DNA of 64,000 bases. Origin: Pseudomaricurvus sp. HS19 (GTDB lineage Bacteria; Pseudomonadota; Gammaproteobacteria; Pseudomonadales; Cellvibrionaceae). Location of the stretch: the NCBI RefSeq assembly GCF_009857815.1, contig NZ_WVVW01000001.1, forward strand, positions 682,001-746,000, written 5' to 3'. The translations under genes were made by a program, and so were the position numbers. Shown here piece by piece: positions 23,120-33,060 of the stretch (position 1 is its first letter; every line of letters starts with the position of its first letter). Under the pieces are notes generated by a model, which worked only from the letters and a program-made list of their open reading frames with translations, did not search any database and was not told where the DNA came from.

Positions 23120-23908
23120 TTAAAAGTTATCCTTCCAGCGTCTCAGGGCACCGAAAATCTCAGCAGCGGTGGCAAGTTTCGTGTGGCAATGCTGTTCCGC
23201 TGCCTTCACTACTGCCGGGCTGTCCCAGCGCAGGAATGGGTTGGTCTCAAGTTCCTGCTGCAGCAGGCTGGGCACGGTTGCCTGTTGCTGCTCACGGGCC
23301 TCTGCCACTTCCGCCACCCGCGCAATTACCGCCGGGTTATCTCCCTCTACAGCCTCGGCAAACCGATAGTTGGCCTGGGTGTATTCGTGGGCACAATAGA
23401 TCCGTGTGTCAGACGGCAGTTCCCGCAGTTTTTGCAGTGATGCCTGCATCTGTGACGGGGTTCCCTCGAACATGCGGCCACAGCCACCCACAAACAGGGT
23501 ATCTCCGACAAAAGCGATGGCCTCCGCGGCACTGAAGTAAGCGATATGATCCAGGGTGTGCCCTGGCACCTCCAGCACATCAAACGTGACGCAGGTGCCG
23601 TCGGCAGCGACCGCCAGGGAGAGGGCCTCACCCTCGGCCACAGGATCCGTCACCTGGGGGATATTGGCTGACTCCGGCCCGTAGACCGGTACCTGCCAGT
23701 GGCGGCACAGGGCTTCCACGCCACCGATATGGTCGGCGTGGTGATGTGTAACGAGGATGCCGGCCAGTTGCAGGTTATGCTCTGAGAGGGCAGCCTCAAC
23801 CGGCGCTGCATCGCCGGGATCGACCACGTAGGCCAGGTTTTCGCCCGCCTGGTGAAAAAGCCAGAGGTAATTGTCGGCAAAGGCCGGGACGGGAATAATT
23901 CGGATCAT
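23120..23908 (-). CDS. gloB: Hydroxyacylglutathione hydrolase (glyoxalase II)
   Basis: 262-residue metallo-beta-lactamase fold enzyme with the metal-binding motif THHHADHIGG, then GHTLDHI, GDTLFVGGCGR and CAHEYTQ. It hydrolyses S-lactoylglutathione to lactate and glutathione, the second step of methylglyoxal detoxification. The open frame is 26 codons longer, but the protein family begins at MIRIIPVPAFADNY, so the ATG at 23908 is chosen. It is divergent from the methyltransferase gene with only about 115 bases between starts. Confidence 0.93.
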   Translation of the reverse strand: MIRIIPVPAFADNYLWLFHQAGENLAYVVDPGDAAPVEAALSEHNLQLAGILVTHHHADHIGGVEALCRHWQVPVYGPESANIPQVTDPVAEGEALSLAVAADGTCVTFDVLEVPGHTLDHIAYFSAAEAIAFVGDTLFVGGCGRMFEGTPSQMQASLQKLRELPSDTRIYCAHEYTQANYRFAEAVEGDNPAVIARVAEVAEAREQQQATVPSLLQQELETNPFLRWDSPAVVKAAEQHCHTKLATAAEIFGALRRWKDNF

Positions 23909-24023
23909 AGGTTTGTCATCGAGGTTCGGCATGGAGGTTCGACAGTGATACCGGCATAATACCCAAGCAACGCTTGCAATGCACAATCCGGCAGAGATTC
24001 GGCGCCGCAGGAGGGTTGATACC

Positions 24024-24878
24024 GTGAAGTTACTCGCTCAGCTAAAAAGGCTGGCCCGCCGGGCCAATCTGCGCCACGGCCTGCAGTCTCCAGCAGATAC
24101 CATGCAGGGGCTTCAGGGGTGGGAAAAGACTCCATTGGCACAAGCACTGTTCTCGCAGCAGCAGGATCAGCTGGGAGAGCATCTGGGTCAGTTGTTTGGT
24201 TACCACCTGCTTGAGCTGAGCAACTTCCGGGTGACAGGACTCAGTAAAGAGAGCCTTATCAACCACCGTTTTCGGCTGGCGCCGATAGACGGTTTTGAGG
24301 CCGGCGCGCTGGCGCAGTGGGAGGCGCTGCCGCTGGAAAGCGAATCGATTGATGTGGTGATCCTGCATCATGTGCTGGAATTCAGCGGCAATCCTCACCA
24401 GGTCCTCAGGGAAGCCAATCGGGTGTTGATCCCGCACGGTCACTTGCTGATCCTGGGTTTTAATCCCTGGAGCCTGCAGGGGCTGTATAAGGTGTTTGCC
24501 CAATGGCTGGGTGCCGGTGACCTGTGGCGGCGACGTTCGCTGCGGGCAGGGCGGGTAATCGATTGGCTGCAGTTGCTGGATTGTGAGCCGGTAGAAGTCA
24601 ATTACGGTTTTTATCGCTTGCCCATCAATCACGAGGGAACCCTGCGGCGCACCGGTTTCCTTGAATCGCTGGGACAGAAGTGCAGGCTGCCGTTTGGCGG
24701 CTACTATCTGCTGGTTGCCCGCAAAGAGGTGGGGGCGGCCATCCTGGCCAAGCCCAGCTGGAAAGGTATCAATCCCATGGAGCTGGTGATCGGCAAGCCG
24801 GCAGGGCGGGTCAGCGGGCGTCAGACCCCGGGTAAAGGCGGCAAAGTGGTGCCGCTGGTCAGAAAAGATGAGGTTTAA
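24024..24878 (+). CDS. SAM-dependent methyltransferase, class I
   Basis: 284 residues. The segment [23 protein letters not shown] corresponds to motifs II-III of class I methyltransferases and [17 protein letters not shown] to the post-motif. The canonical glycine-rich SAM loop ([11 protein letters not shown] region) is poorly conserved. The start is set by a perfect AGGAGG nine bases before GTG 24024; an in-frame ATG at 23979 lacks a ribosome site. Its stop overlaps the rnhA ATG (TAATG), so translation is probably coupled. The same gene precedes rnhA in Pseudomonas. Substrate unknown. Confidence 0.85.
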   Translation: MKLLAQLKRLARRANLRHGLQSPADTMQGLQGWEKTPLAQALFSQQQDQLGEHLGQLFGYHLLELSNFRVTGLSKESLINHRFRLAPIDGFEAGALAQWEALPLESESIDVVILHHVLEFSGNPHQVLREANRVLIPHGHLLILGFNPWSLQGLYKVFAQWLGAGDLWRRRSLRAGRVIDWLQLLDCEPVEVNYGFYRLPINHEGTLRRTGFLESLGQKCRLPFGGYYLLVARKEVGAAILAKPSWKGINPMELVIGKPAGRVSGRQTPGKGGKVVPLVRKDEV

Positions 24879-25312
24879 TGAAGCAAGTAGAAGTGTTTAC
24901 CGACGGCGCCTGCAAGGGCAATCCCGGGCCCGGCGGCTGGGGAGCGCTGCTGCGCTATGGCGGTGTCGAGAAGAAGCTGTGCGGCGGTGAGGCAGAAACC
25001 ACCAATAATCGCATGGAGCTCAAGGGGGCAATTGAAGCACTGCGGGCCCTGAAAGAGCCCTGTTCAGTACGCCTGACCACAGACTCCCAGTACGTTCGCC
25101 AGGGCATTACCCAGTGGCTCGCCAACTGGAAACGTAACGGCTGGAAAACCGCGGCCAAAAAACCGGTGAAAAACGATGACCTTTGGCGCGAGTTGGACGA
25201 GCAGGTCGGCAGGCATCAGGTGAGCTGGCACTGGGTCAAGGGCCACAGTGGACACCGCGAAAATGAGATAGCCGACGAGCTGGCCAACCAGGGCATTCCC
25301 GTCAAACGCTGA
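24878..25312 (+). CDS. rnhA: Ribonuclease HI
   Basis: 144 residues with all four acidic catalytic positions: Asp in [11 protein letters not shown], Glu in NNRMEL, Asp in TTDSQYV and Asp in NEIADELAN. It degrades the RNA strand of RNA-DNA hybrids. The ATG shares its A with the TAA stop of the upstream methyltransferase gene. dnaQ follows 70 bases downstream, the common gammaproteobacterial pairing, although here the two run in the same direction as in pseudomonads. Confidence 0.97.
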   Translation: MKQVEVFTDGACKGNPGPGGWGALLRYGGVEKKLCGGEAETTNNRMELKGAIEALRALKEPCSVRLTTDSQYVRQGITQWLANWKRNGWKTAAKKPVKNDDLWRELDEQVGRHQVSWHWVKGHSGHRENEIADELANQGIPVKR

Positions 25313-25382
25313 ACCCGGTTAACACGCTGCCCAATCCTGTACCCCTCGTGGAGCAGGAGGAAAGGGCACAAAGGAAAGAGAC

Positions 25383-26078
25383 ATGCGTCAAATTGTACTG
25401 GATACGGAAACCACCGGCCTCGAACCGAGCCAGGGGCACCGCATCATTGAAATCGGCTGTGTAGAGCTGGTTAACCGCCGTCTTACCGGGCGCCATTATC
25501 ACCAGTACATCCAGCCACAACGGGTGGTGGACGAAGGTGCTATTGAAGTCCATGGCATCACCAACGAATTCCTGGCAGACAAACCGGTGTTTGCCCAGAT
25601 TGCTGCCGAGTTTTTTCAGTTTATCGAGGGCGCGCAGCTGGTGATTCACAACGCTCCCTTTGATATCGGCTTTATCAACCACGAATTTGCCCGACTTAAA
25701 CCGGCGCTGACACCGGTAGCCGAGATCTGTTCGGTGGTGGACACGCTGGTAATGGCGCGCCAGAAACACCCGGGGCAAAAGAACAACCTGGATGCCCTGT
25801 GTAAGCGCTACGGTGTCGATAACTCCCAGCGCGACCTGCACGGTGCGCTGCTGGATGCGGAGATTCTGGCGGACGTTTATCTGTTAATGACCGGTGGCCA
25901 GACGTCACTGGGTCTGGGGGCAGACGGAAGTGAATCCAGCAGTGAATCCGGTGTGAGCGGTATAAGGCGGCTGGCTGCGGGTCGGCGGCCGCTGCCAGTG
26001 ATTACTGCCAGCGCCGATGAGTTGGATGCCCACCAGCAGCGCCTGGCGGCACTGGGTGAGCAATGTCTCTGGAAATGA
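25383..26078 (+). CDS. dnaQ: DNA polymerase III epsilon subunit (3'-5' proofreading exonuclease)
   Basis: 231-residue DEDDh exonuclease: ExoI motif DTETTGL with Asp and Glu, ExoII region HNAPFDIGFIN, and ExoIII HGALLDAEILADVY. It removes mispaired nucleotides during replication. The C-terminal tail after about residue 180, which tethers it to the polymerase alpha subunit, is present (GRRPLPVI...ALGEQCLW). It is convergent with nhaB. Confidence 0.96.
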   Translation: MRQIVLDTETTGLEPSQGHRIIEIGCVELVNRRLTGRHYHQYIQPQRVVDEGAIEVHGITNEFLADKPVFAQIAAEFFQFIEGAQLVIHNAPFDIGFINHEFARLKPALTPVAEICSVVDTLVMARQKHPGQKNNLDALCKRYGVDNSQRDLHGALLDAEILADVYLLMTGGQTSLGLGADGSESSSESGVSGIRRLAAGRRPLPVITASADELDAHQQRLAALGEQCLWK

Positions 26079-26142
26079 CCCGGCTGCAGGGGACAGGGGG
26101 GCTGCCGTCCTGATCCGGGCGCTCGGGTGCTACAGTGCCCGA

Positions 26143-27648
26143 TCAGAGCGTCAGGTTCACCATCAGCAGGCCCACACCACCGAGGACGATGGTGTAGGGC
26201 AGTGCCATCATCACCATGCGGCCATATGAGAGTCGGATCAACGGCGCCAGCGCCGAGGTCAGCAGGAACAGAAAGGCAGCCTGACCATTGGGTGTGGCCA
26301 CGCTTGGCAAGTTGGTACCGGTGTTAATGGCCACCGCCAGGTGATCGAACTGCTGGCGACTGATAGTGCCGGCATCAAAGGCGTCTTTCACTTCATTGAT
26401 ATAGACCGTTGCCACAAACACGTTATCGCTGATCATCGATAACAGGCCATTGGCGATAAAGAACATGGACGGTTGTATTTCCGGGTCCATGGCCAGCACG
26501 CTGTTGATAATCGGGGTAAACAGGTGCTGCTCGTGAATCACCGCGACTACCGCGAAAAAAACCACCAGTAGCGCAGTGAAGGGCAGAGCTTCCTCGAAGG
26601 CGCGACCAATCTGGTGCTCTTCAATAATGCCGTTGAAGGCAGTCAGCAGCACAATCACCAGCAGACCTACCAGGCCCACAGCCGCCACATGGAACGCCAG
26701 GGAAAACACCAGGATCACGGCAACCAGAGCCTGCACCATCAGCTGCACCTTGTCTTTGGCGGTGCGCTTGGCGTCCACACTGGCCGCGTACTCCACCAAC
26801 ACCGTGCGCACAGCTTCCGGCAGTTTGGCGCCGTACCCCATAATGCCGGTCTTCTCCAGCATTATGCAGGTTGTGATGCCGGCAGCCAGTACCGGCATGG
26901 TGATCGGGGACATCACGTGGAAAAACTCCACAAAATCCCAGCCCGCTTTCTCGGCAATCAACAGGTTCTGGGGTTCGCCCACCAGTGTGCAGACGCCCCC
27001 CAGTGCCGTACCAACGGCACCATGCATGATCAGGCTACGCAGGAAGGCGCGGAAATTGTCCAGGTCGGCGCGGTGCAGCTCCACCACGCTCTGATCGTCG
27101 GAATGGTCATGCTCCGGGTGCTGAATCATCTTGCCGGAGGCCACCTTGTGGTACACCGCGTAGAAGCCCACAGCCACGGTAATCAGTACCGCAGTGACGG
27201 TCAGCGCATCGAGAAAAGCTGACAGCAGGGCGGCGACCAGAGTGAAAAGCAGGGAGAGGAGGGGTTTGGAACGGATATTCAGGAGGATTTTGGTGAACAG
27301 GAACAGCAGCATATCTTTCATGAAGTAGATACCTGCCACCATAAACACCAGCAGCAGTATCACCTCCAGATTGCCCTCCACCTCGTGGTAGATAGCGCCG
27401 GTGGAAGTGAGTCCCAGTAGCGCCGCCTGCAGGGCCAGCAAGCCGCCCGGTTGCAGCGGGTAGCACTTGAGGGCCATGGCCAGGGTAAAGATAAACTCGG
27501 CGATCAGAATCCAGCCGGTTATGAACGGACCCACGGTGTAATAGAGAACGGGATTTATCAGGAGAAACGCGACAATCGCCTTTTTATACCAGACCGGCGC
27601 GTTGCCAAGAAAATTCTTGCCCAGCGCTTGAGATAACGTGGTTGCCAT
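26143..27648 (-). CDS. nhaB: Na+/H+ antiporter NhaB
   Basis: 501 residues, rich in hydrophobic helices throughout. The sequence runs [16 protein letters not shown] at the N-terminus and contains the conserved [20 protein letters not shown] and [21 protein letters not shown] segments of NhaB. It exports sodium in exchange for protons, consistent with a marine or salt-tolerant host. It is divergent from fimL across a 428-base gap, matching the Pseudomonas neighbourhood. Confidence 0.95.
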   Translation of the reverse strand: MATTLSQALGKNFLGNAPVWYKKAIVAFLLINPVLYYTVGPFITGWILIAEFIFTLAMALKCYPLQPGGLLALQAALLGLTSTGAIYHEVEGNLEVILLLVFMVAGIYFMKDMLLFLFTKILLNIRSKPLLSLLFTLVAALLSAFLDALTVTAVLITVAVGFYAVYHKVASGKMIQHPEHDHSDDQSVVELHRADLDNFRAFLRSLIMHGAVGTALGGVCTLVGEPQNLLIAEKAGWDFVEFFHVMSPITMPVLAAGITTCIMLEKTGIMGYGAKLPEAVRTVLVEYAASVDAKRTAKDKVQLMVQALVAVILVFSLAFHVAAVGLVGLLVIVLLTAFNGIIEEHQIGRAFEEALPFTALLVVFFAVVAVIHEQHLFTPIINSVLAMDPEIQPSMFFIANGLLSMISDNVFVATVYINEVKDAFDAGTISRQQFDHLAVAINTGTNLPSVATPNGQAAFLFLLTSALAPLIRLSYGRMVMMALPYTIVLGGVGLLMVNLTL

Positions 27649-28076
27649 ACTGTGTTCCTGTTGGTGCAGTAAATTGGCGCCCGTGGCGCCAGCCAGTAGT
27701 GGAATCCAGCCGATTCTACCCCGATAACGAAAAATCGACCTTATGAAGTCCGGTCTGTACTGCAGCTCCGGCAGTCATTACGCGGTGGAGCCCGGAATTT
27801 CGCCAGTGCAGACGCTACGGATACGGAGAAATTTTTCAAGCATTTTTGCAGGATCTGACTGTAATTTAATGATTTTTTTGAGATTATACGAATTCACTCC
27901 CCCTCATGGGTGGTCCTGCGTCCGGACAGTATAAATAGTGGCCAACTTGCCGAAATTGAGAGGTGGGCGCTTGAGTCTGACTCGGTGGTGAGGGTAAAAA
28001 TAGAGGATTCGCCGGCCAGTCACGGGCCGGCAGCTTCCAACCAGAGCGAAATTCAATAAGCAGAAGGGCAAAGGCT
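27649..28076. other. 428-base divergent intergenic region (nhaB/fimL)
   Basis: No gene is supported. The middle (27840-27900) is AT-rich and contains a TATAAA at 27930-27935 without a good -35 partner, so promoters for both flanking genes are expected but not clearly resolved. Confidence 0.5.
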
Positions 28077-29795
28077 GTGGTGCAAAGTAGTCAGGTAAAT
28101 ATTGCGTCCCTCAATATGGTGAGCGACGAGCTGGTGGCCACCATTGAAGAGGCTGCAGGCAAGCTGGAGCAATTTGTCACCAATCCGGACGCGGGCCGTG
28201 AACCACTGGACGCCTGTGCCGTCGCCATTGACCAGGTGCGGGGTACCCTCAAACTGGTACAGCTGGGCGGCGCCTCAATCCTGGCAGAAGAGGTTCTGCT
28301 GGCACTGCAGGGGATCACCGATACCACAAGCCAGTCGTTTGCCGAACTGAAGGATGCCCTGACAGACGCTTTCTTCATCCTGCCCCGTTACCTGGAATAC
28401 ACCCAGCAGTCGCGTCGCAACGTCCCGGTGCTGCTGCTCAGCTATATCAACGAATTGCGGTCACTGCGCAAGGTTCCGGACCTGCCCGAGAGCCACTTCC
28501 TCCAGTATGGCAACAGCAATCCCGCCTACAACGCCCGTGCCACATCTTCGGCGATGACCGACAATGAGCTGGCGGCACTGCTCAAGCGCTTGCGGCATAT
28601 GTATCAGGTAGGCCTCCTAAGCGTACTCCAGAACCGCCAGATCCCCTCCGGCCTCGGCATCATGGAGCGGGCATTGGAGCGGCTGGAATTTGTATCCGGG
28701 CCACGCCGCAAAACCCCGCTGTGGTGGACGGCCGGCGCCGCGCTCAATGCCCTGCGTACCAGCAAGATGGAAGTCAGCAAATCCCGCAAGCTGGCATTGA
28801 TGGCACTGGACCGGGAACTTAAGGCGCTGGTACAGACCGGCATTGGCTCTACCGACCAGGATCCACCGGAAGCACTGGTAGGACAGTTCCTGTTCCTGCT
28901 TTCCATTGCCGACTCCCCATCAGAGCGGGCCGAGGCCATATTGCAGGCCTATCAGGTAACCCGCCCTGGTTATACAGATCGCGAATTGCAGCGGGAGAAA
29001 GAAGCTCTGCGCGGCCCCAGCCTCAACACCGTCGCTTCGGTGGCTGCGGTACTGCAGGACGAAATCCGGCAGATCAAGGAGATTCTGGAGAATGCCTCCC
29101 AGGCCCACGATCGCGGTCTGGCCGAGTACGGTGAGCTTGCCGCTCACCTGGACAAGGTGGCAGATATCCTGGCTGTGGTCGGACTCACTGCTGCCGGCCA
29201 ATCCCTGCGCCAGGAGATCGCCCGTATCGAGCACTGGCGCGATCAGGGGCAGATGGCCGACAACGCCGACCTGATCGAAATCGCCGATTCCCTGCTCTAT
29301 GTCGAGAGCAGTGTCTCCTCGCTTGAGAAGTCGAGCGTCTCCGACGAAAAACTGCAGCAGGCCAACAACATCGCCCGCCGCGAAGTCATCGCGTCATCAC
29401 AATTGGCAGAGGCTGAAAAGCTGGTAATTGAAGAAGCGGAAGCGGGACTGGCGCTGGTCAAGCGGGCCCTCAGCTCCTATGCCGAATCCAGCTTCGACCC
29501 GGGCCACATTAAGAACGTAGGCTCCACACTGACAGCAATTCGCGGTGGTTTTACGGTGCTCGGCCTGAGTTACGCCGCTGATATCGTGCGTGCGTCGGTG
29601 GAGTTTATCGAAGACCTGCTGAAACAAAGTTCACCTCCGGCAGCGTTACAACAGATGCTGGAAACCTTCGCCGATGCGGTGATTGGCCTGGAGTACTATC
29701 TGGATACCCTTGAAGTGGAGAAGGGCGGTGATGCGTCCGTGCTTTCCATCGCCGAAGAGAGCCTGCGTGCGCTGGGCTACAGGGTGAACAATTAA
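28077..29795 (+). CDS. fimL: FimL-like twitching motility / Chp pathway scaffold
   Basis: 572 soluble, mostly helical residues. The composition and the segments QVRGTLKLVQLGGASILAEE and LEYTQQSRRNVPVLLLSYINELR match the N-terminal, HPt-like part of the type IV pilus chemosensory kinase ChpA. FimL is this part as a free protein, lacking kinase and receiver domains. In P. aeruginosa FimL links the Pil-Chp system to cAMP production and twitching. No phosphorylatable HPt histidine motif is obvious here. Start is GTG after AAGGGC. Its place next to nhaB is as in P. aeruginosa. Confidence 0.8.
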   Translation: MVQSSQVNIASLNMVSDELVATIEEAAGKLEQFVTNPDAGREPLDACAVAIDQVRGTLKLVQLGGASILAEEVLLALQGITDTTSQSFAELKDALTDAFFILPRYLEYTQQSRRNVPVLLLSYINELRSLRKVPDLPESHFLQYGNSNPAYNARATSSAMTDNELAALLKRLRHMYQVGLLSVLQNRQIPSGLGIMERALERLEFVSGPRRKTPLWWTAGAALNALRTSKMEVSKSRKLALMALDRELKALVQTGIGSTDQDPPEALVGQFLFLLSIADSPSERAEAILQAYQVTRPGYTDRELQREKEALRGPSLNTVASVAAVLQDEIRQIKEILENASQAHDRGLAEYGELAAHLDKVADILAVVGLTAAGQSLRQEIARIEHWRDQGQMADNADLIEIADSLLYVESSVSSLEKSSVSDEKLQQANNIARREVIASSQLAEAEKLVIEEAEAGLALVKRALSSYAESSFDPGHIKNVGSTLTAIRGGFTVLGLSYAADIVRASVEFIEDLLKQSSPPAALQQMLETFADAVIGLEYYLDTLEVEKGGDASVLSIAEESLRALGYRVNN

Positions 29796-29850
29796 CAGAG
29801 GCTATGGCTTCACTGCGGATATCATTATTCAAGCCGGGTAAGGAAACAAT

Positions 29851-30504
29851 ATGGTCTACGACATCCTGTCGGTCGTGTTGGCGGTACTGGGAGTCATCGT
29901 ACTGCTGCTGGCACTGAAGGCAATTTTCAGTCGCGGTTGGTTGCTGGGTTGGATAAAGGGGATGGTCAACCTGGTGGTACTGGTACTGGCCGTACTGCTG
30001 GGGCTGCTGGCACTGGATCTGTTCAGCTACAAGGAGCTGCTGCAGGAAACCCCGGTGGCCACCATCAGTTTCGAACGCCTGGAAGACCAGCACTACCAGG
30101 CCACCCTGGTACTGGCGGACGGGCAGGAGCAGGAGTTCGAGCTCAGGGGTGATCAATGGCAGCTGGACGCCCGTATCTTCAAGTGGAGTCCGTCATTGGC
30201 ACGCCTTGGATTCCGCCCCGGTTACCGCCTTGATCGCCTGTCCGGTCGCTACTACTCACTGGACAAGGAGCGCCACGGAGAGCGAACGGTTTATGATCTC
30301 AACCCCAGCCAGGCGCAGGTGGATACCTGGCGCTGGGTGCGGTCTATGGACGGCAGCGTCGGCTGGCTGGACGCGCTCTATGGCAGTGCCACCTTCGTTC
30401 CCATGAGCGATGGCGCATTGTACGAAGTTAATCTGTCACACAGCGGCCTTACCACTCGCGCGCTTAACGAGCGTGCGCGGGAAGCGCTGCAGGTCTGGAA
30501 ATAA
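29851..30504 (+). CDS. Conserved membrane-anchored hypothetical protein
   Basis: 217 residues. Two N-terminal transmembrane helices (LSVVLAVLGVIVLLLALKAIF and MVNLVVLVLAVLLGLLALDLF) are followed by a soluble domain of about 155 residues, rich in aromatics and charges. Similar proteins in pseudomonads are sometimes annotated loosely as cation/multidrug efflux pumps, but nothing here resembles a pump. ATG follows TAAGGAAAC. It sits between fimL and sohB, 55 bases after fimL, and is probably cotranscribed. Confidence 0.8.
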   Translation: MVYDILSVVLAVLGVIVLLLALKAIFSRGWLLGWIKGMVNLVVLVLAVLLGLLALDLFSYKELLQETPVATISFERLEDQHYQATLVLADGQEQEFELRGDQWQLDARIFKWSPSLARLGFRPGYRLDRLSGRYYSLDKERHGERTVYDLNPSQAQVDTWRWVRSMDGSVGWLDALYGSATFVPMSDGALYEVNLSHSGLTTRALNERAREALQVWK

Positions 30505-30531
30505 TTCCTCCCTTACAACCCGGAGAATAGC

Positions 30532-31587
30532 TTGGAGTTTATTGCTGAATACGGCCTGTTTCTGGCCAAGTCGGTTACCGTGCTGCTGGTGATCGTATTT
30601 ATTGTCGGCTTTGCCGTGTCTGCCGGACACCGGCAGAAGGGCGGCGACAGGGGACACCTGGAAGTCACCAAACTCAATGACGAGTATGAGGATTCACAGG
30701 ATATCCTGCGGGACGCTATCACCGAGCCGCACCAGCGCAAGGCGGACCTGAAAGCGCAGCACAAGAAAGAGAAGCAGGAAGAGAAAGCCCGCAAGAAATC
30801 TGCGAGCAAAGCCACTGGGGAAGAACCCCCGGCCAGGCGCGTATTTGTGATCGACTTTGATGGTGATATCAAGGCGTCAGCGGTGGATTCCATGCGCGAG
30901 GTAATCACCGGCATCCTCAGCGTTGCCGGCCCTCAGGACGAAGTGGTGGTGCGGCTCGAGAGTGGCGGCGGTATGGTACACAGTTATGGCCTCGCCAGCA
31001 GCCAGCTGGATCGTATCAAGCAGCAGGGCATCAGTCTCACCGTCTGTGTCGACAAGGTGGCGGCCAGCGGCGGCTATATGATGGCCTGTGTGGCTGATCG
31101 TATCCTGGCCGCGCCCTTTGCCATTATGGGGTCCATTGGTGTTCTGGCACAGATCCCCAACTTCCACCGGCTGCTGAAAAAGCACGACATCGATTTCGAA
31201 GAGCTGACCGCCGGCGAATACAAGCGTACCCTCACCATGTTCGGCGAGAACGACGACAAGGACCGCGCCAAGTTTGTCGAGGACCTGGAAGACACCCACA
31301 ACCTGTTCAAGGAGTTTGTGTCCCAGCATCGTCCTGCCGTGAATATCGAACAGGTGGCCAATGGCGATGTCTGGTACGGCAAACGTGCCCTGGATAACGC
31401 ACTGGTGGACGAGCTGAAAACCAGTGACCAGTACCTGATTGAAAAGATCGGGGAAGGTGACGTTTTCCATGTGGAGTTCGCCCACAAGAAAACGCTGCAG
31501 GAAAAACTGGGGCTCTCTATCTCCGCAGCTGCCGACCGGCTGCTGTTGACCTGGATCAGCCGCCTGAACAACAAACGCTTTTTCTGA
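30532..31587 (+). CDS. sohB: Signal peptide peptidase family protease SohB
   Basis: 351 residues starting MEFIAEYGLFLAKSVTVLL, which aligns from residue 1 with E. coli SohB, so the TTG start six bases after CGGAG is accepted. One N-terminal membrane helix, then a charged linker, then the S49 protease domain. The catalytic serine lies in ASGGYMMACVAD and the lysine in GEYKRTLTM. It is an inner-membrane serine protease that probably degrades membrane or periplasmic peptides. Confidence 0.94.
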   Translation: MEFIAEYGLFLAKSVTVLLVIVFIVGFAVSAGHRQKGGDRGHLEVTKLNDEYEDSQDILRDAITEPHQRKADLKAQHKKEKQEEKARKKSASKATGEEPPARRVFVIDFDGDIKASAVDSMREVITGILSVAGPQDEVVVRLESGGGMVHSYGLASSQLDRIKQQGISLTVCVDKVAASGGYMMACVADRILAAPFAIMGSIGVLAQIPNFHRLLKKHDIDFEELTAGEYKRTLTMFGENDDKDRAKFVEDLEDTHNLFKEFVSQHRPAVNIEQVANGDVWYGKRALDNALVDELKTSDQYLIEKIGEGDVFHVEFAHKKTLQEKLGLSISAAADRLLLTWISRLNNKRFF

Positions 31588-31610
31588 TGGGTGACACCCG
31601 GCTCAAACAA

Positions 31611-31640
31611 AACAGCGCCCGGTGGCTACCGGGCGTTTTT
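31611..31640. terminator. Bidirectional terminator between sohB and the PHA-type gene
   Basis: CGCCCGGT-GGCT-ACCGGGCG followed by TTTTT lies between two convergent genes. The A-rich left side also gives a short T-tract on the minus strand. Confidence 0.8.
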
Positions 31641-31652
31641 GTGTGGGGCCTA

Positions 31653-31931
31653 TCAGCCCAGATGCTTATCGCAGGCTTCGTTGATCTCCTGCTCAATGGT
31701 CTTGCCCAGGGAACGAACCAGCAGACCCAGCTTGACGTTGATTTCCAGCGCCGAATCCGTAGCCACCAACTCGCCTTTGCTGCCACTGATGTGTTTGTAG
31801 TGGATCGTATTGCCGTCCACGCTTTTGCTGCCGCCAATTCGGTTGATCAGCCCGTCGGTGATTTTGTCAGCAATCTCCAGGCAGGCCTGCTGGCCCAGTT
31901 GATGTTGGCGGCGCACACGCACTTCTTTCAT
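31653..31931 (-). CDS. Polyhydroxyalkanoic acid system family protein
   Basis: 92 residues. The pattern KITDGLINRIGG, followed by VATDSALEINVKLGLLVRSLG and a helical end, fits the small PHA_gran_rgn family sometimes found near polyhydroxyalkanoate genes. The basic N-terminus (MKEVRVRRQHQLG) is also typical. Its molecular role is not known and no other PHA gene is in the window, so a link to storage polymer is only a family label. Confidence 0.65.
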   Translation of the reverse strand: MKEVRVRRQHQLGQQACLEIADKITDGLINRIGGSKSVDGNTIHYKHISGSKGELVATDSALEINVKLGLLVRSLGKTIEQEINEACDKHLG

Positions 31932-31979
31932 GATTCAGGAATCCAGTAGCTGGTTGAGAATTACCAATTATCCGCAATG

Positions 31980-32879
31980 TCAGATAATCAGCCCTAAGAG
32001 TACCGGCAAAACGGCCACGGATAAAAGGGTGGATACCACCACGATTCCCGCTACCTCCTCAGGGTTGCGCTGGTACTGGAAGGCAAACAGATAATTGAAG
32101 ACGGCGGCAGGCATGGCTGCGTAGAGCAGGGCGACCCCCTGTACCAGCGGCTCAACCTCCAGCCAGCGGCACAGCAGCCAGGTAATCCCCAGTGCTATCA
32201 CCAGCCGCATGGCACTGAGGACCAGCGCCCGTTGCCAGAGTCCCACCTTGAGTGTAGCCAGCGAAGCCCCAAGGGTCAGCAGCATCAGGGGAATGGTGAA
32301 ATCCGCCAGCAGCCCCAGGGTATTCCCCATCCACAAGGGCACCTGCCAACCAGCCGCTGAAATTCCCAGCCCGGCCGCCATGGCGTAGATCATCGGCTGC
32401 GAGCTCAGGTTTCTTAAGATGGTACGGGGCGAGCTGCCCCCGCCCTGGACGATGGCCAGGCCCAGGCTGAGATGAGCGATCATCATCAGCAGCATATAGC
32501 CCAGCCCCAGTGTCATACCGGTCTCGCCGAACGCGAACAGGCTTAGTGGCAGCCCCATATTACCGGAGTTGGGAAACAGCAGTGGCGGCATATAGGTGGC
32601 GATATCCAGCTTCCACGCGCGCAACAGAAAGGCCCAGAACAACAGCGTCACCAGCAAAATGGAGATGGCAATCAGTGCTGTCTGCGCCATGGCGTCCAGC
32701 GGCAGGGGATGGCTGACGAGGCTGTGAAAGATCAGGCAGGGGGCGCCGATGTAGGTCACCAGCCGGCTGATAAAGCCGGCCGGATAGTCATAGCCCAGCC
32801 GGCACCAGCCGTAACCCAGAGCGGCACAGATGAAGATGGGGGCAACGATGGCGAACACCTGGGAAATCATGGCCGGCAT
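31980..32879 (-). CDS. AEC family transporter (auxin efflux carrier-like permease)
   Basis: 299 residues with about ten hydrophobic helices in two halves of five, as in the AEC/bile-acid-type fold. Family features include GYGWCRLG near the first helix, FPNSGNMGLPLSLF in the middle and a C-terminal YAAMPAAVFNYLFA segment. Such proteins transport organic acids such as malate or malonate in bacteria; the substrate here is unknown. The open frame runs 40 codons further upstream, but that part is not hydrophobic and family members begin near MPAMISQVF. Confidence 0.85.
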   Translation of the reverse strand: MPAMISQVFAIVAPIFICAALGYGWCRLGYDYPAGFISRLVTYIGAPCLIFHSLVSHPLPLDAMAQTALIAISILLVTLLFWAFLLRAWKLDIATYMPPLLFPNSGNMGLPLSLFAFGETGMTLGLGYMLLMMIAHLSLGLAIVQGGGSSPRTILRNLSSQPMIYAMAAGLGISAAGWQVPLWMGNTLGLLADFTIPLMLLTLGASLATLKVGLWQRALVLSAMRLVIALGITWLLCRWLEVEPLVQGVALLYAAMPAAVFNYLFAFQYQRNPEEVAGIVVVSTLLSVAVLPVLLGLII

Positions 32880-33060
32880 CTTACTCGCTGGGCCGGGCCA
32901 GTTACAGCAGCAATTGGTCGTAGGGGGACACATCAGCAGGACGCAGCCGTGCGTTGACGAAGCTGGCACGTTAAAATGGCCGCGTCTTTTTACACACAAC
33001 TCCTGTCAGGGAGTCGCCACACGGGCACAGGCTGTCCGAACTGATCAGGTTAACAACAGG